Origin: Bidens hawaiensis | Taxonomy: Eukaryota; Streptophyta; Magnoliopsida; Asterales; Asteraceae | NCBI GenBank assembly: GCA_021521415.1 | Contig: JAIQDT010001094.1 | Coordinates: 434,001 to 498,000 of the forward strand | DNA length: 64,000 nucleotides | Reading direction: 5' to 3' | Part shown: positions 1-13,202 of the stretch, piece after piece | Numbering within the stretch: position 1 is the stretch's first letter | How the letters are laid out: each line of letters begins with the position of its first letter | Program-made: the position numbers and the translations under genes | Notes under the pieces: model-generated | Told to the model about the DNA's origin: nothing | The model's database searches: none | What the model saw: the letters and a program-made list of their open reading frames with translations, nothing else

Positions 1-3000
1 TTATACCGCTGCTACAAGCCAGGTTTGTTGTGCTCTTTATATTATATAAATAGTCTTGTAGTTTCTGCTTTTGTGGAATGAAGATTCTGCAAGTTTTTAT
101 GTACTAGGATCCAACTACTTCAAAATAAGACTGAGGAAGTGATATCATGTTTGTCTTCTACGGTATCATGCAATTTGTTTGGTTTGCAGTCTGATTATTT
201 ACGGAAGATATCCTTGAAGATGCTGACTATGGAGACCAGATCACAAAATCCGATGTCAGACGCCATGCAGGCAAACTCTACCGGTAATAGTGTAAACCCA
301 TCAGATCCAGGTATTTCATGATTCACTATCATTCAATGTTTGTCATTTGTTTTACAAATATAACTTTTAGGAATAAGTTTATTCCAATTCTTCTAGTAAA
401 TTATATGATGTTACTCCAATGAATAGGTTCTCAGGTGATGCAACAAGTGAACAACCAAGGGCAACAACTTCCCATTTCTGTGCCATCCAATAATATCCAA
501 CAAGGACAACAAATGATGTCTCAAAGCATGCACAATAACATTGGTTCAAATGGAATGCAAGGCTCTTCTAGTTTATCATCTGGATTGCCACCTGGCAGTG
601 GCTTACAACAACCCCCCATCACAAATGTTGCTGGCCAAAATACAAACTTGCAGAACATTCAGAACATGTCTAATGCTCAACAAAATACTGTAGGAAATAC
701 AATGGGGAACAGTAATTTTGCAAATCAAAGGCAAATTCCAGGACGACAACAACTTGTTCCGCAACAGCAACCGCAGCAACAACCACAAGCTCAAAATTCA
801 CATTATCTTTATCAACAGCAGTTGCAACAAATGGCAAAACAGAAACTGCAACCACCCCCGATGCAACCACACATTCAGCAGCCACAGCAACCGCAACAGA
901 ATATGTTACAGCAAGGTCATCTGCAACCGTCTCAACAATCTGTTATGCAACCCACAATGATGCAAACATCTTCTCTCTCTACAGTTGTACAAAATCAGCA
1001 GCCTGCAGTACCACAGTCGTCACAACCGTTAATGAACCATCAACAATCGGTTCTAAGACAACCAAGACAGCAACAAGGACAACCAATTCAGCAGCAAGTA
1101 CAACCAACACAACAGAATCAAATGGGGCAACAGACAAATGCTACAAACATGCAGCAAAACCAGCTTATGGGACAACAGAATAACTACTCTGATATGCAGC
1201 AACAACAGCAGAGGCTGATAGGCCAGCAAAATAAGCTTTCAAGTCTGCAGCAGCCACAACAGCAGTTAATTGGTCAACACAACAATCTTTCTGGCATGCA
1301 ACAACAATCATCTGGTCAACAGCAACAATTGCTTGGAAATCAATCTGGTAACACCAGCATGCAGACCAATCAGCATTCCGTGCAACAAATGTTACAATCT
1401 AATAAGATGCCAATTCAGCAACAGAATCAGCAAAGTTCAGCCAATATGTTGCCAACACAAGTTCAACAATCACAACCACAGTTACAGCAGCAGGTGATGC
1501 CACACATGCAATCACAGCCTGGCCAGTTGCAGCAGCAACAGGTGGGTATGCAACAGCCAAATATGCTGCAAAGGGATATACAACAAAGGCTTCCAACAGC
1601 AGGTGGGTTCCAGCAGCAAAATGTGATTGATCAGCAGAAACAGCTATTTCAGCAACAGAGAGCTATGCCAGAGGCCTCATCAAGTAGAGTTTTTATTTTT
1701 TTATTTTTTTATCTATTACTTTAATATTGAACAATATTTTCAAGGAGCTAATGCTTGAAATTTCTGCTGTATTGTAGCATCATTAGATTCAACAGCTCAA
1801 ACTGGCAATCCAAATGGTGGAGATTGGCAAGAGGAAGTGTATCAAAAGGTGCATTAAGTTTGTTTTTCTTCACATTATTATAAAAAATATAATTTATTTG
1901 AGTAAAAATATCGTTGCTGATAAAATATCAATTGTGTGTACACACGGGTTTTTGCTAGTAATCGTTCCTGCGTTTACATATTTTGTTTAATACTAGGTTT
2001 TCAAATTAATACTATTTCATTTGAATAGCGATGTCACTATTATGACCTGGAGTTTTTTTTATCCTGGTTACAGATAAAAGCTATGAAGGACTTGTATCTA
2101 CCTGATTTGAGTGACATGCACCATAAAATTCTTTCCAAGTTACAGCAGGTAAGTTGGTGTCTCATATTAAAGTTAGGAATCTTTTCAGTGTAAAAACATG
2201 TAGAACAATTTATAAGATAATATGTAATCTTGCAAAAGCGTACAGCTAAAAACAATCATTTATTTCTCGATTTAATAAAAACCTTTTGTTTTCCAGCACG
2301 ATTCTCTTCCTCAGCAACCAAAAAATGAGCAACTAGAGAAGCTGAAAGTATTCAAAAATATGTTGGAGCGGTTTATGCAATTCTTACAAATTCCTAAGCA
2401 TGGAATATTAGCTAATTATAAAGACAAGCTGGGTACTTATGAAAAGCAGATTATCAATGTCATCAATTCAAATAGGCGGAAACCAGCGCCACCTCAGCAG
2501 CAAGCACAAGCACTTCCTCCACCACATATGCAATCTATGCAGCAATCACAACAAACACATTCTCAATTGACACAAGTTCAACCACATGAAAATCAGATGA
2601 ATTTACAGGGTTCCATGGCACCAATGCAACCAAATAATATGGGAAATATGCAGCAAAATCCCTCCGTTTCTCTCTCAGGGGTTTCAAATGGGCAACAAAA
2701 CATGATGAGTTCCATACAACCTGGTTCTAATCTTGACCCGGGTCAGAATAACAATATGAACTCCTTACAACAGGTGTCTAGTGGCTCTCTACAACAAAAT
2801 GCAGTGAGTGGGGCCCAACAAGTAAACATAAACCCATTGTCACTTCAGGGAAACTCCAATATGCTCCAACATCAGCATATTAAACAGCAGGAACAACTGC
2901 TTCAAAACCAGCAACTGAAGCAATTACAACAACGACAGTTGCAGCAACAGTTTCTTAAACAGCAATTTTTGCAACAGCAGCAGCAACAACAGCAATTTCA

Positions 3001-4843
3001 CCAACAAACAAAGCAGCAGCTTACTGGAAATCAGTTATCTCAGCTTCCTCAGATAAGTGACGGTGGCGATGTTAAACTTAGACAGCAGATGAATGTGAAA
3101 CCAGGTGGTTTTCAGCATGCCGCCGCCGCCCAGCGGTCGGCTTACCACCAACAACTAAAGTCAGGTGCTCCATTTTCACCTCAGCTCCTTTCGGCTGCTT
3201 CTCCACAAATGTCACAGCATGCATCTCCTCAGATTGACCAGTCAAACATGTTCAAATCTGCCAACTCACCATTTGCGGTACCTTCTCCTTCAACTTCCTC
3301 TGCATCTCCTTTACCAGGGGATTTTGAGAGAATAAATGGTGTTTCTTCACTATCCAATGTTGGAAACATTGGACATCAACAACAACCGTCTTCTTCGGTC
3401 TTACCTAATCAAATTGGTACACCTGGAATATCTGCATCTCCTTTACTTGAGTTCACTAGTTCAGATGTAAACAATGGTCTTGTGCCATCAATAGGACCCG
3501 GAAAGTCCACTGTTACAGAACAACCTCTAGAACGCTTACTCAAAGCGGTCAGTTTTTAAACTACACTTTTTATATATAAAATAATAAGGTAAAACTGTAA
3601 GTCTCAACATCTTGTAACTGCTTATCTTTATAGGTAAAGTCGATTTCGCCTACAGCTTTGAATGCCTCAGTTAGTGACATTGGGTCAGTTGTGAGTATGA
3701 TTGATAGGATTGCTGGGTCAGCACCAGGTAACGGTTCAAGAGCTGCAGTTGGGGAGGATTTGGTTGCCATGACAAAATGTCGTCTTCAGGCGAGAAATTT
3801 TGTTACTCAAGATGGAACAAATGGCATCAGGAAGATGAAACGGTTTACAAGTGCAATGCCATTAAATGTTGTTTCATCTGCTGGCAGTGTAAATGATAGT
3901 TTTAAGCAGTTGAATGTTGAGACTTCAGAACTGGATTCAACTGCATCCTCTGCTGTCAAAAGGCCTCGAACTGAGGTACTATCCTTGCAACAACTTTGAG
4001 CTTGGTGGTCATATGCACATCAAGGCTTTATTTCTCAATGCTAGAGATGATTTTTTTTTGTGGTACAGACTAATCATGCCCTTTTGGAAGAGATAAGAGA
4101 TATAAACCGGGGACTCATTGATACTGTGGTAGCTGTTAGTGAGGAAGATGTTGATCCAGCTGCAGCCACTGCGGCTTCAGAGGGCGGTGATGGCACCGTG
4201 GTTAAATGCTCCTTTAGTGCTGTAGCTCTCGGTCCAAACTTGAAGTCACAATATGCTTCAGCACAAATGGTATGTAAAATATATGTTATGTTAATATTCT
4301 ATGTTAGATTGTATACTGTATTTCTTTCCATGTTTCATGCATACTAACATTTATTCTCAATCAATGTATAGTCACCTATCCAACCGCTAAGGCTGCTTGT
4401 TCCTGCAAATTATCCAAATTGCTCCCCGATGCTGTTGGATAAGTTCCCTGCTGAAGTCAGGTGATAACCAACTTCAGTTATTATTTGATGCAAATCTTAA
4501 TTTTATCTTTTTAAAGCATTTCGTGGCCTTTAACATCATTTATGATGTTAGTTTTGTCACACAAGATCTTTGTGGGACGAGTCAAAAGTGAGGGATATAA
4601 TTGTCTTTTGACATGCTTGATTTGACTTTTCTTTGCAGCAAGGAGTTCGAGGATCTTTCAACAAAAACCAAATCAAGATTCAGTATTTCTTTGAGAAGTC
4701 TTTCACAACCAATGTCACTTAAAGAAATTGCGAGAACTTGGGATGTGTGTGCACGTGGTGTCATCTCCGAGTATGCTCAGCAAAGCGGTGGTGGTACCTT
4801 CAGCTCTAAATACGGTACCTGGGAGAACTGTTTAGCTGCTTGA
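1..4843 (+). CDS. MED15A: Mediator subunit 15a, canonical copy (5' end outside window)
   Basis: Mediator tail subunit; MED15 binds activation domains through an N-terminal KIX and relays the signal to RNA polymerase II. The exons I read are 1-22, 190-310, 427-1683, 1778-1848, 2074-2148, 2297-3547, 3634-3975, 4069-4269, 4372-4460 and 4639-4843. All join in frame with GT-AG borders, giving 1210 codons plus a stop at 4841-4843. The window opens at the end of KIX exon 2 (YTAATSQ); the next exon supplies the last KIX helix ([19 protein letters not shown]). A long Gln-rich exon follows, then the [10 protein letters not shown] exon, the [12 protein letters not shown] exon, and a second large exon (HDSLPQQ, then [20 protein letters not shown], then Gln-rich). 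After that come the conserved plant MED15 C-terminal blocks ([69 protein letters not shown]). Nothing in it is broken. It is the likely donor of all the partial copies downstream. The first KIX exons and the start codon lie upstream. Confidence 0.93.
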
Positions 4844-6600
4844 TCTTGTTATCTTCCTTGGAACCCTAGCAACAAGTATAGTTGTTTATCATGCTCTTAT
4901 TTAAACTACATATCATGCATATTCAGCAAAAACGTATTCAAATTATCATGTTGTATGATAAAACCATAATATATGCTTGTAACTTTAATCCAGTTTCCAT
5001 TTTTTTTTTCCGGGTATATAATTACTTGGGGGATGTATAAGCATTTTGCATCTAGAGTGTTTGGCTTGTCATGAATATGAAATGTTTGTTATAACCTTTT
5101 GGGAAAGCTTTTCTCATTAAGGAAATTTTGCTTTATATCTGTCAGTCTATCACTAACATAGTTTGTAATTCACTTGGCAATTTAAGGACTGATATTCGTA
5201 ATTGTTGTGTTTATGTTGGAACGAGAAAACCAAACCGAGTAACAGTTGATTTACTATGAAATTTACAAAACAATGCAATTACGGATTATGCACAATGCAA
5301 ATGTTTTGTCCAAACTTGACCCAACTCTAATACACAATCAAATTTTTTACTTCATCTCCAAAATAATGTCACGTAAGTGATGCTATGCGTGCACCACCTC
5401 ACATATCATATGATTCGTATGAGGTCATACGAGCTTTGTAAGTTCTGCAAATGTTGTACGACTTGTATAACATTTTCATTAAATCCGAATTGACAATATA
5501 AGAACATGTTAATTGTATAACTAGCAAACACTATTATAACCAAGAAAACTAACTCAAAAACTTAGTTACATTGGTAAACCATAACTCGGTTTAAATAGGC
5601 TAATCTAGACTCAGTATGCTACAATACCAATAGCTATGATATAGGATTTAACCAACTTTTTATAGGCCAACTCAAACACTGCCAACTTTTTGCTAAGTGA
5701 ACGGGAAATTACCAACATTTCACATATCATGATGCCAACATAAGGGTGGACAGAGCGGGTGAAAGATGGAGCTGCATTGATCGGTACCGACAGGAACACC
5801 ACCCGTGAGTAGTGGTACCAAAGAAAATTTAACCCTTCTTGGGTTTAGAAGCTGAACATCCCGCTTCCTTTAACGGTAATATGGTTATTATGGTCATTAC
5901 AACGGTAATTTTTTTTAATAATTATGAAATTTCAACACTATAAATAACCAAACCTACTTCAAAAATTTTACACACCAACTTTATTCCGTTCTCTCCTACA
6001 TCACTCCGATAGATCTTTAAAATTCCATCATCTAGCTTGTGCTCATCTAGTGGTGAGAGTTCATTGTCCAATGGTACAAAGATCGACACCACACAATTTC
6101 TTGCTGTAGTTGCAAAAAAAGGTGTCAAATCGAGAGTTTTGAAACACACCAAAACCAAGAGTTACGGTAAAGAGAGATCACGAAGCCGCACATAAACCTC
6201 TAATGATAGATTACTTTGTTATAGTTCCAAAATTTAACGCCAAGAAGGTTCCGTTGTCGAGGGAACTACTTTAACGAACTGTTGCCGACATTGAGACAAA
6301 CTTTGTGTATTTCCAACAATGTTATGATGCTAGATTGAGAAAAAAAGTTTTCACTAATAAAACAATACACATCCGTAATACGTAAACTAGCCTATGAAGC
6401 CGTTAGTAACACTTACGATGAAGTAGTCTTGTATCAACTCGTATAAAATCTTATTTTGTTTTTGTGGGTTGTAAATTTTAGTTGACCTTTAACATTATAT
6501 AAATCAAAATGTTTCATTGGTCGTGTCTTTCAAAAGTCATTACTTTATTATGGCGGTGGTAATTACAATAATAATATAATATGTGCGTTACGCTTCTGCC
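4844..6600. other. MED15a 3' UTR and spacer
   Basis: The first 250 bases or so are the 3' flank of MED15a; a diverged version recurs behind several truncated copies. The rest is AT-rich spacer with only short unsupported reading frames, for example a 78-codon minus-strand frame at 5922-6158. I recognise no gene or complete transposon here. Confidence 0.5.
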
Positions 6601-6695
6601 GCTTCATACCACTCCAGTCAATCACAATCGACAAATCAAATTGCGGTTTCGACGACGACTACAAAACCCTAGGTCCGATAGATAATTGGACACCG
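6601..6695 (+). promoter_or_regulatory. Probable 5' leader exon of unit 2
   Basis: A GC-richer stretch ends at a good donor (CACCG/GTATGTATCG). A similar leader with the donor CACTG/GTATGTAATG stands ahead of unit 6, the closest relative of unit 2. The leader intron would run to 7793, where TTTTAG precedes 40 bases of leader and the ATG at 7834. The transcription start is not identifiable from sequence. Confidence 0.45.
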
Positions 6696-7833
6696 GTATG
6701 TATCGTATACAGTTTAATTCACTTTATTCATCATCAAATTGCTGCTGCTTTTAGATCATTAGCATACTATATGGCCTATTCCTCGTTGACCAATTTTATT
6801 CTGCAATCCTACTTGAGTTTTATAACTACGCAGTCGTAATTTTTGTGTTAAGGTATCGTAAAAGAGCTAATTTAGTGTCTGATTTTGATATGATCAACTT
6901 CTATTGTGACGTCATCTTCCACAAATACAAATTATGAAGTCATAATTATTACATGATGATTTTGATTGAATGATAATCATTAAAAGAATTATGTCATAAC
7001 TAAATGATGATTCTCAGGGCAGAGGATTTAAATACCTCTCTGACTCGAAATAAAAAGGTCCGTAGGCCCTAACGAAAGCTTTGGGCCCAATAAGTATGAG
7101 ATGATCAAGGTACTGGTCCAGTTGTATTTTATAAGGTTTATATTTTTAAATATATAAATTTTGGCCCCTTAAAATTACTGGCTGAATGTCCGGCTCGCAC
7201 TGAGTGGATGAAATGGCTATTTTGGTTATAGAGAAGACTTAGTTGGGTAGGCAAAATAGCAGTGTAGGTTATACTGCGTGTACGAGCCTGTTCTTTCACT
7301 TTAACATTTTGCAAACTAACAAGTTAAGCTTATAATCTGTTTTGCACGAAACGTTAATATCATTTAATATTTAAATTTCGGTTTGTACTAACTAATATAT
7401 CGAATATTAACTTGTTAAATAATCGCACTGAAATGATTCTAATTTAATTTCGCATGCCTATAAGTTATTTCAAATAATTTATTTAAATAATAATAATAGT
7501 TAATATTGTTATCGCGTAACTAAATATTAACGTGTTGTATAATCGTTTTAAAGTGCGAGTTTACTTGACTCAGCTGGTGGAGATAAGAGAAAAAATTCCA
7601 TCAAATCATAATTACTTGGACAGCGTGAATAAGAATTATTTTTGTCTTGCTATATGCATAAGATATCCAAGTGTTTAAAATTGCTATCTTTTTGTTGGTG
7701 TTGGAGTCCTTTGAATGCTTGAAAGTTGAACTGAAAATGATTAAAGTAGCTTCTAATTTTATTAGTTAGTGTCTTGTGATAATTTCATTTTAGACTGTTG
7801 CAATAGGATTGAAAATAAATCGTCGTACAGAAG

Positions 7834-10800
7834 ATGGATACGTGCAATTGGAGGCCTGCTCAGGGTACAAGTAATGCCATGGAATTTGGTGATTGTAGGG
7901 CTCAACTGCAACGGAAAAGGACTGTGAATAAGATGTATGACTTATATTATTCTTTTTGCAAAATGAGGTTTTTTTTTTCTGAAGTTTCTGCTAAATGTTT
8001 GGATTGTTTTGACTGACAAATGCCAACGTTGTGCAGACTGGATACCTTGAAGAAGCATCTTCCGTTCACAGAATATGAGAGAGTACAGGAACTTAGGAAA
8101 ACAGCTGAGAGGGTTGAAAAGGAGATTTATACTGCTGCCACAAGCCAGGTTTGTGTGCATTTATATTATATTAATAGTTTGTATTTTGTATTTTTCATTA
8201 TTTATTTATTTTTTTGTGGAATGAAGATTTTGCAAGTCTTCAGGACAAGGATGTGATATCATATTTGTTGTACATGGTAAGGTATTGTGGGATCTAAAAT
8301 TGATTTGGTTTGCAGTCTGAATATACACGGAAGATATGCTTCATGATGCTGGCTATGGAGACCAGATTACAAAATCCCATATGGTCTAACTCTGCTAATA
8401 GTTCAGTACCATTAGAAAATGGTGGACATTGGCAAGAGGAAGTGTATCAAAAGGTGCTGCATATTATTATCTTGCATTCCTTCTAAATGAACTATGAGTG
8501 GGAATATTAATCTCGTTCCAGTTACAGGCTTCATGACCTTGATTTTTTTCTTCTGATTACAGATAAAAGATATGAAGGATCTGTATCTACTAGAAGCTGG
8601 TGATTGGAGGGCTCAACTGCAAGCAAATTCACGGGAAAATATAAGAAACAAGATGTATGGTTATTTATTTATTTGTCTAGTCTCTTAACCGCTCTTAATA
8701 CTTGGTTATGCTCACCTGCTTGTGTGGTTGGTTCTCCACACTTTTAATTTAAAATGAAGTCTTTCTTCTGACATGATTTTGACCGACATGTGTTGACCTT
8801 GGGTAGAATGGGTACCTTGAAGAGTCATCTTCCATTCTCTGGAGATGAGGGGCTACGGCAGCTTAGGAAAATGGCTGTGAGGTTTGAAGAGAAGATTTAT
8901 ACTGCTGCTACAAGCCAGGTTTGCTGTCTTCTCTGTATTATATTAATATTTTTATAATTTTTGGCAATTTTGCTTTTGTTGAATGAGGAGAGTCTGCTAG
9001 TCTAGTAGTCTTTATGTACAGATGATCCAGGCACTTCAAAATAAGAGAAGGAAGTGATATCATGTTTGTTGTTTACCAGTGTAGTGTATTGTGTGGCCAA
9101 AAATCATGTAGTGTATTTGGATTGCAGTCTGATTATTTACGGAAGATATCACTGAAGCTACTGACCATGGAGAATAGATCACAAGATCCCATGCAGTCAA
9201 ACTCGCCTGCTAATAGTGTAAACCCTTCATATCCAGGTATTTCATAATACACTATCATTCAATATTATGCGTGCTGTTATGTTTTCTGTAGGAATAAGTG
9301 TATATCTGCAAGGAGAAACAAGATGATGGAATATGTCTATTTATATTGTATATATTTTGATAGAGGGGACACCAAACCGAACTGAAAGCCAACGAAACCG
9401 AACCGTAATTAACCGATAACCGAATTAACCGAAAAGCGATTATCGGTTATTTTTATATCCTCGGTTAACCGAAATTAACCGAACCACTCACATTTTCATA
9501 TATTTCTAGCGTGTATACCTCCATTTCATGTATTTCGTGTTTTATACCTCCATTTCATGTATTTATACCACGATTTCATGTATATATATCTCTGTTTCAT
9601 GTATTTATTTATACATGCATTTCATGTATTTATGCATCCGTTTCATTTTTTTCCAAGTAAATATTTTATTTTAGTTATTAACCAAAATTAACCTAACCGA
9701 ACGGAAACTGAAAAATTAACCAAGTAAACTGAATCGATTAACCGAAAACCAATTGGTTAATTTGATTGAGGCTATTAACAGAACCGAATCGTGCACACCC
9801 CAAGGGGACATGTATATATCGAGGGGGGACTTCCTCCAAACTAAACTATAAGACCCAATGTGATGCATAGTGTGCTAATACATAATCTAATACACACACA
9901 CATATGCATTGATAATGACAAGCTTGTTACAGATACACATGTTTAACAATTTCCAATGCTTTTTTTTAGTAAATAATTTTTTTTTTACCATTGGATAGGT
10001 GGTTCTCAGGTGATGCAGCAAGTGAACAACCAAGGGCAACAACTTCCTATTTCCGTGCCATCTAATAATATTCAACAAGTAATGTCACAGAGCATGCACA
10101 ATAACATTGGTTCAACTGGAATGCAGGGCTCTTCTAGTTTATTGTTTGCATTGCCATCTGGCAGCAGCTTACACCAACCCACCATGGCAAGTGGTGCTGG
10201 TCCAAGTTCAAGCTTGCAGAACATTCCAAACATGTCTAGTGTTCAACAGAACCAGCTCATTGGTGACACCAGCATGGAATTGGATGATTGGAGAGATCAC
10301 CTGCAATCAGATTCACGAGAAAGGATAAAATACAAGATGTATGTGTTTATATTATTCTTTCTCTCATGTTATAAATATTTGATTATGCTCACCTGGTTGA
10401 GTGTCAAGTGTTTGGTCTTACTGATTCTCTTACACTCGTTTTTTTTTTTTACAAAATGATGCTTTCCACCTATAATTTCTGCCAACTATTTGCGTTATTT
10501 TGTGTAGATTGGATACCTTGAAGAGGCATCTTCCATACTCTGGAGACGAGGGGCTACAGGAGCTTAGGAAAATAGCTGAGAGGTTTGAAGAGAAGATTTA
10601 TGCTGCTGCTACAAGCCAGGTTTGTTGTGTTCTTTATGACTTTTTATTATACTTCAATAGTTTTGTAGTTTTTTCTTCTGTGGGTTGAAGATTTGGCAAG
10701 TCTTTATGTAAAATGATCAAAATACTTGAAAATAAGAAAGGAAAGTGATATCATGTTTGTCGTATACGGTTATGTATTGTGCGATCTAAAATCATGTCAT

Positions 10801-10923
10801 TTATTTTCTTTGCAGTCTGATTATTTAAGGAAGATATCCTTGAAGATGCTGACTATGGAAACTAGACCGCAATATCCCAATCCCATGCTGTCAAACTCTG
10901 ATGGTAATAGCATAAACCCTTAG
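7834..10923 (+). CDS. Triple-KIX MED15-derived protein (unit 2)
   Basis: Nine exons join in one frame: 7834-7934, 8037-8148, 8316-8453, 8563-8654, 8807-8918, 9128-9236, 9999-10338, 10508-10619 and 10816-10923. They total 1224 nt and encode 407 aa. Three KIX modules are visible: KIX1 at residues about 20-95, KIX2 about 130-206 and KIX3 about 318-395. KIX1 ends in SEYTRKICFMMLAMETRLQ, followed by a short WQEEVYQK segment. KIX2 starts inside a hybrid exon (IKDMKDLYLLEAGDWRAQLQ). A Gln/Ser-rich linker, a shortened version of the MED15a Q exon, joins KIX2 to KIX3. In KIX1 the conserved GDW is GDC (Cys21). The frame ends at TAG 10921; compared with the copies at 301 and 37221, one base is missing just before it. 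The MED15 C-terminus is absent, so the protein should bind activation domains but lack normal Mediator docking (inference). A hAT-like element sits in the intron before the linker exon. Expression is unproven. Confidence 0.72.
9371..9801. mobile_element. hAT-like MITE in an intron of unit 2
   Basis: A 431-bp insertion flanked by near-identical 8-mers (GAGGGGAC at 9363 and AAGGGGAC at 9802). The body is built of AACCGAACC-type motifs in inverted arrangement around a core of short CATTTCATGTATTTATAC-like repeats. The right end reads GTGCACACCCCA. A reverse-oriented relative with the same core lies at 55683-55987. It has no coding capacity. Confidence 0.6.
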
Positions 10924-11460
10924 ATCCAGGTATTTCATATTAGACTATCATTCAATATTGCGCCGTTAATTTTTTATAAATATGATTTTTGCAGGCGTAA
11001 GTTTATAAAAAAGTACAGTGAGTGGGCTCTTAACAACTGCAACTTGATATTCTATAATATTTTGGGAAAGCTGCTTAATGTTGTTACCTTTGAAGCTATG
11101 CACTTATGCTACCGTGACAAGAAGTATAGATGTTATCTTCCCTGATTGTACATTTGCATATTTGAACGTAAATTTATGAATCAATTATCTGCACTTCCAT
11201 GTTCTACGATATCTTGTGCAGTTACATAATGAAAATTACAATCTTTATGTCGTGTAGATCTGTTTGCATTATATATAGTGACATCTAATTGCCATATTGA
11301 AGGTTGATTAAAGGCGAGGCTCATTTATGAAAGGTCACTCGGGTTGTATGTCAAATTGTTGATTGCTTTTTATGTGTACAACATGTAAGTTGTGTTATGT
11401 CTAAGCGGTAAATTGCCGTACAATGTTGAGATTGTTGATTGTGGGAACTATTTTCATTCA
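10924..11460 (+). pseudogene. Truncated MED15 3' end behind unit 2
   Basis: After the stop, a patch like MED15a around 2800 (ACAGTGAGTGGG) runs straight into a version of the MED15a 3' flank. The sequence between, covering most of the second large exon and all C-terminal exons, is missing. The same junction and the same further downstream flank (TGTTGAGATTGTTGA at about 11421) recur behind unit 3 at 15130-15600. This shows that these units copied an already deleted template. Confidence 0.6.
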
Positions 11461-12112
11461 ATTTTACCAAACATACAACAATACAAACAATGGTTCTGTC
11501 AAGGAAGTATTGCAAAATAGCATTCAACATGTCTTTGATTTACTACTTTCGGACTTCCCACTGCCAAATCAATATAAGCTAATTTTACTATTGTTGCTGC
11601 AACAAAGAGTTAGGCTGGAGACGTTCGAGGGTCTCACACTTATAACCTTCTTTGCTTGTTATGCAACATGAAAGAACTGTTAGAAAGGGCCAGAGACCGG
11701 GGTCTCTGGATGACCGGACAGCGCTCTGACGCTCAACACTAGAATTTGCTCAATATGAGTATGTAAGTAAGCAGACAATAGGTATATAGATACATGCATA
11801 TAAAGTTATAAACACATGAGATGTGAACAGTTCAGAGACTTTTTCGGTGGTGAAATGCCTGCAGTATGTGTATAGAGAGAAAGTAGAGAGGAATAGATTA
11901 GAATTTATAGGCATGGCGCATCAGAGCTTTCTCAGCTGCAAGTAAAGACTAGTGAGTGAGACTTCAACCTGCTTGATAGCAGATGAGACTAACTTAAACC
12001 ACGTGCTACAATGGACCTTCTGTCCTATCAATATAAATGCTCTTGATCATTTAACCATTTAAGCCTCGTAGATGGCTGGTGGGCTTAAGTACTTTGTCTT
12101 TTTGTGATGAGT
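11461..12112 (-). mobile_element. Candidate LTR fragment
   Basis: The part from about 11680 to 12050 is GC-richer than its surroundings. On the minus strand it carries a TATA-like CCTATAAATTC near 11910. Its general layout resembles the candidate at 15790-16860. I see no primer site, polypurine tract or coding sequence, so this is a weak call. Confidence 0.25.
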
Positions 12113-12120
12113 CCGCCTCC

Positions 12121-12781
12121 TAGGGCTATTCACGAGCCGAACCGAACCGAACCGAACCAAGCGAAGGCTTGCTCGTTGCTTGGCTTGTTTACAACCAAAC
12201 CGAACGACTGAAATTTGAACTGACCGAAAATCGAAACGAGCCAAAATCGAATCGAGCATTTATCGCTCGAACATCGACGATTTTTGAACATCGAAAATCG
12301 AATCTATTTCTTTTTCACTCTAAAGATTTCAATTTGAATGCTGTAAATAATATATTTTGTAAACAAATTAGTAGTTAGATAAACATGTAATAGACTGTAA
12401 ATCTTTAGAAGAAATAAGCTTGAAGTGAGATATAATGAACATACAAACAAACTTATAGTATTATGAAAACTTTAATCGAACTAATGAAACTATAAATTTG
12501 ACGGAATATGAACAATTTAAAAGACTTTAAAAAATTGTATTCTTATATTTTATGTGTGTTGTCTATATAATTATATATTTGTTCATATATAAAATAAATT
12601 AAAATTATTCGAGCCGAACCGAACTGAGGCAAACCTTTGCTCGTTGCTTAGCTCGTTTACAAACCGAACCGAGCAGAGCGACTCGTTCACAATCGAGCGA
12701 AAAAAACGAGCGAGCATATTCCGAGCAATTTTCGAGCGAGCGACATGATAGTTCGAACGGCGAGCGGTTTGGACGGCCCTA
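12121..12781. mobile_element. hAT-like MITE, 661 bp
   Basis: Flanked by perfect 8-bp duplications CCGCCTCC (12113-12120 and 12782-12789). The termini are inverted: TAGGGCTATTCACGAGCC at the left and TAGGGCCGTCCAAACCGC when the right end is reverse-complemented. The arms consist of CGAACCGA and GAGCGAGC motifs around an AT-rich core. It has no transposase and is non-autonomous. Confidence 0.8.
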
Positions 12782-12789
12782 CCGCCTCC

Positions 12790-13194
12790 GTCATCAACTA
12801 TCATTACATTTCTAAAATACTAATTTTATTTATAATACATACATACGTATCCAACAACTAGAGTTAAAAAAAAGGTAATAAAAAATACACCGACTTGGGT
12901 AGTGTACGAAACCGGTCATTTTTCTTTTCTTTTTTTTATTATTAAATCATAAAAAAAAGAATAATAATATTTAATTAATTCTGACTATTTCATTTCATTC
13001 TGTATAAATGCTGCCCGCTTCAATCTTCGTGTCAGATTATTCATACGCTGACAAGTGTACATCTGATATGTATTCTCTGCTGCTGACTCATTTTTTTCCC
13101 TATTTTTAGAATCATAAAGATTCAATAATACTATTCTTGCGTTTGCGTAATTTCTCTAAAAAGGTTAAAGCACAAAAGGCTTTTGATAACCGTA
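12790..13194 (+). other. Spacer with possible TATA box upstream of unit 3
   Basis: AT-rich spacer. A TATA-like element (CTGTATAAATGC at about 13000) is followed by pyrimidine-rich leader-like sequence, and could be the core promoter of unit 3. Nothing else is recognised. Confidence 0.3.
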
Positions 13195-13202
13195 GCCCTA
13201 AG

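Noticed and set aside
603..1596. Open frames on the minus strand and in other plus-strand frames across the Gln-rich exon
   Set aside because: CAG/CAA repeats leave several frames open; the protein homology, exon borders and phase all support only the MED15 frame.
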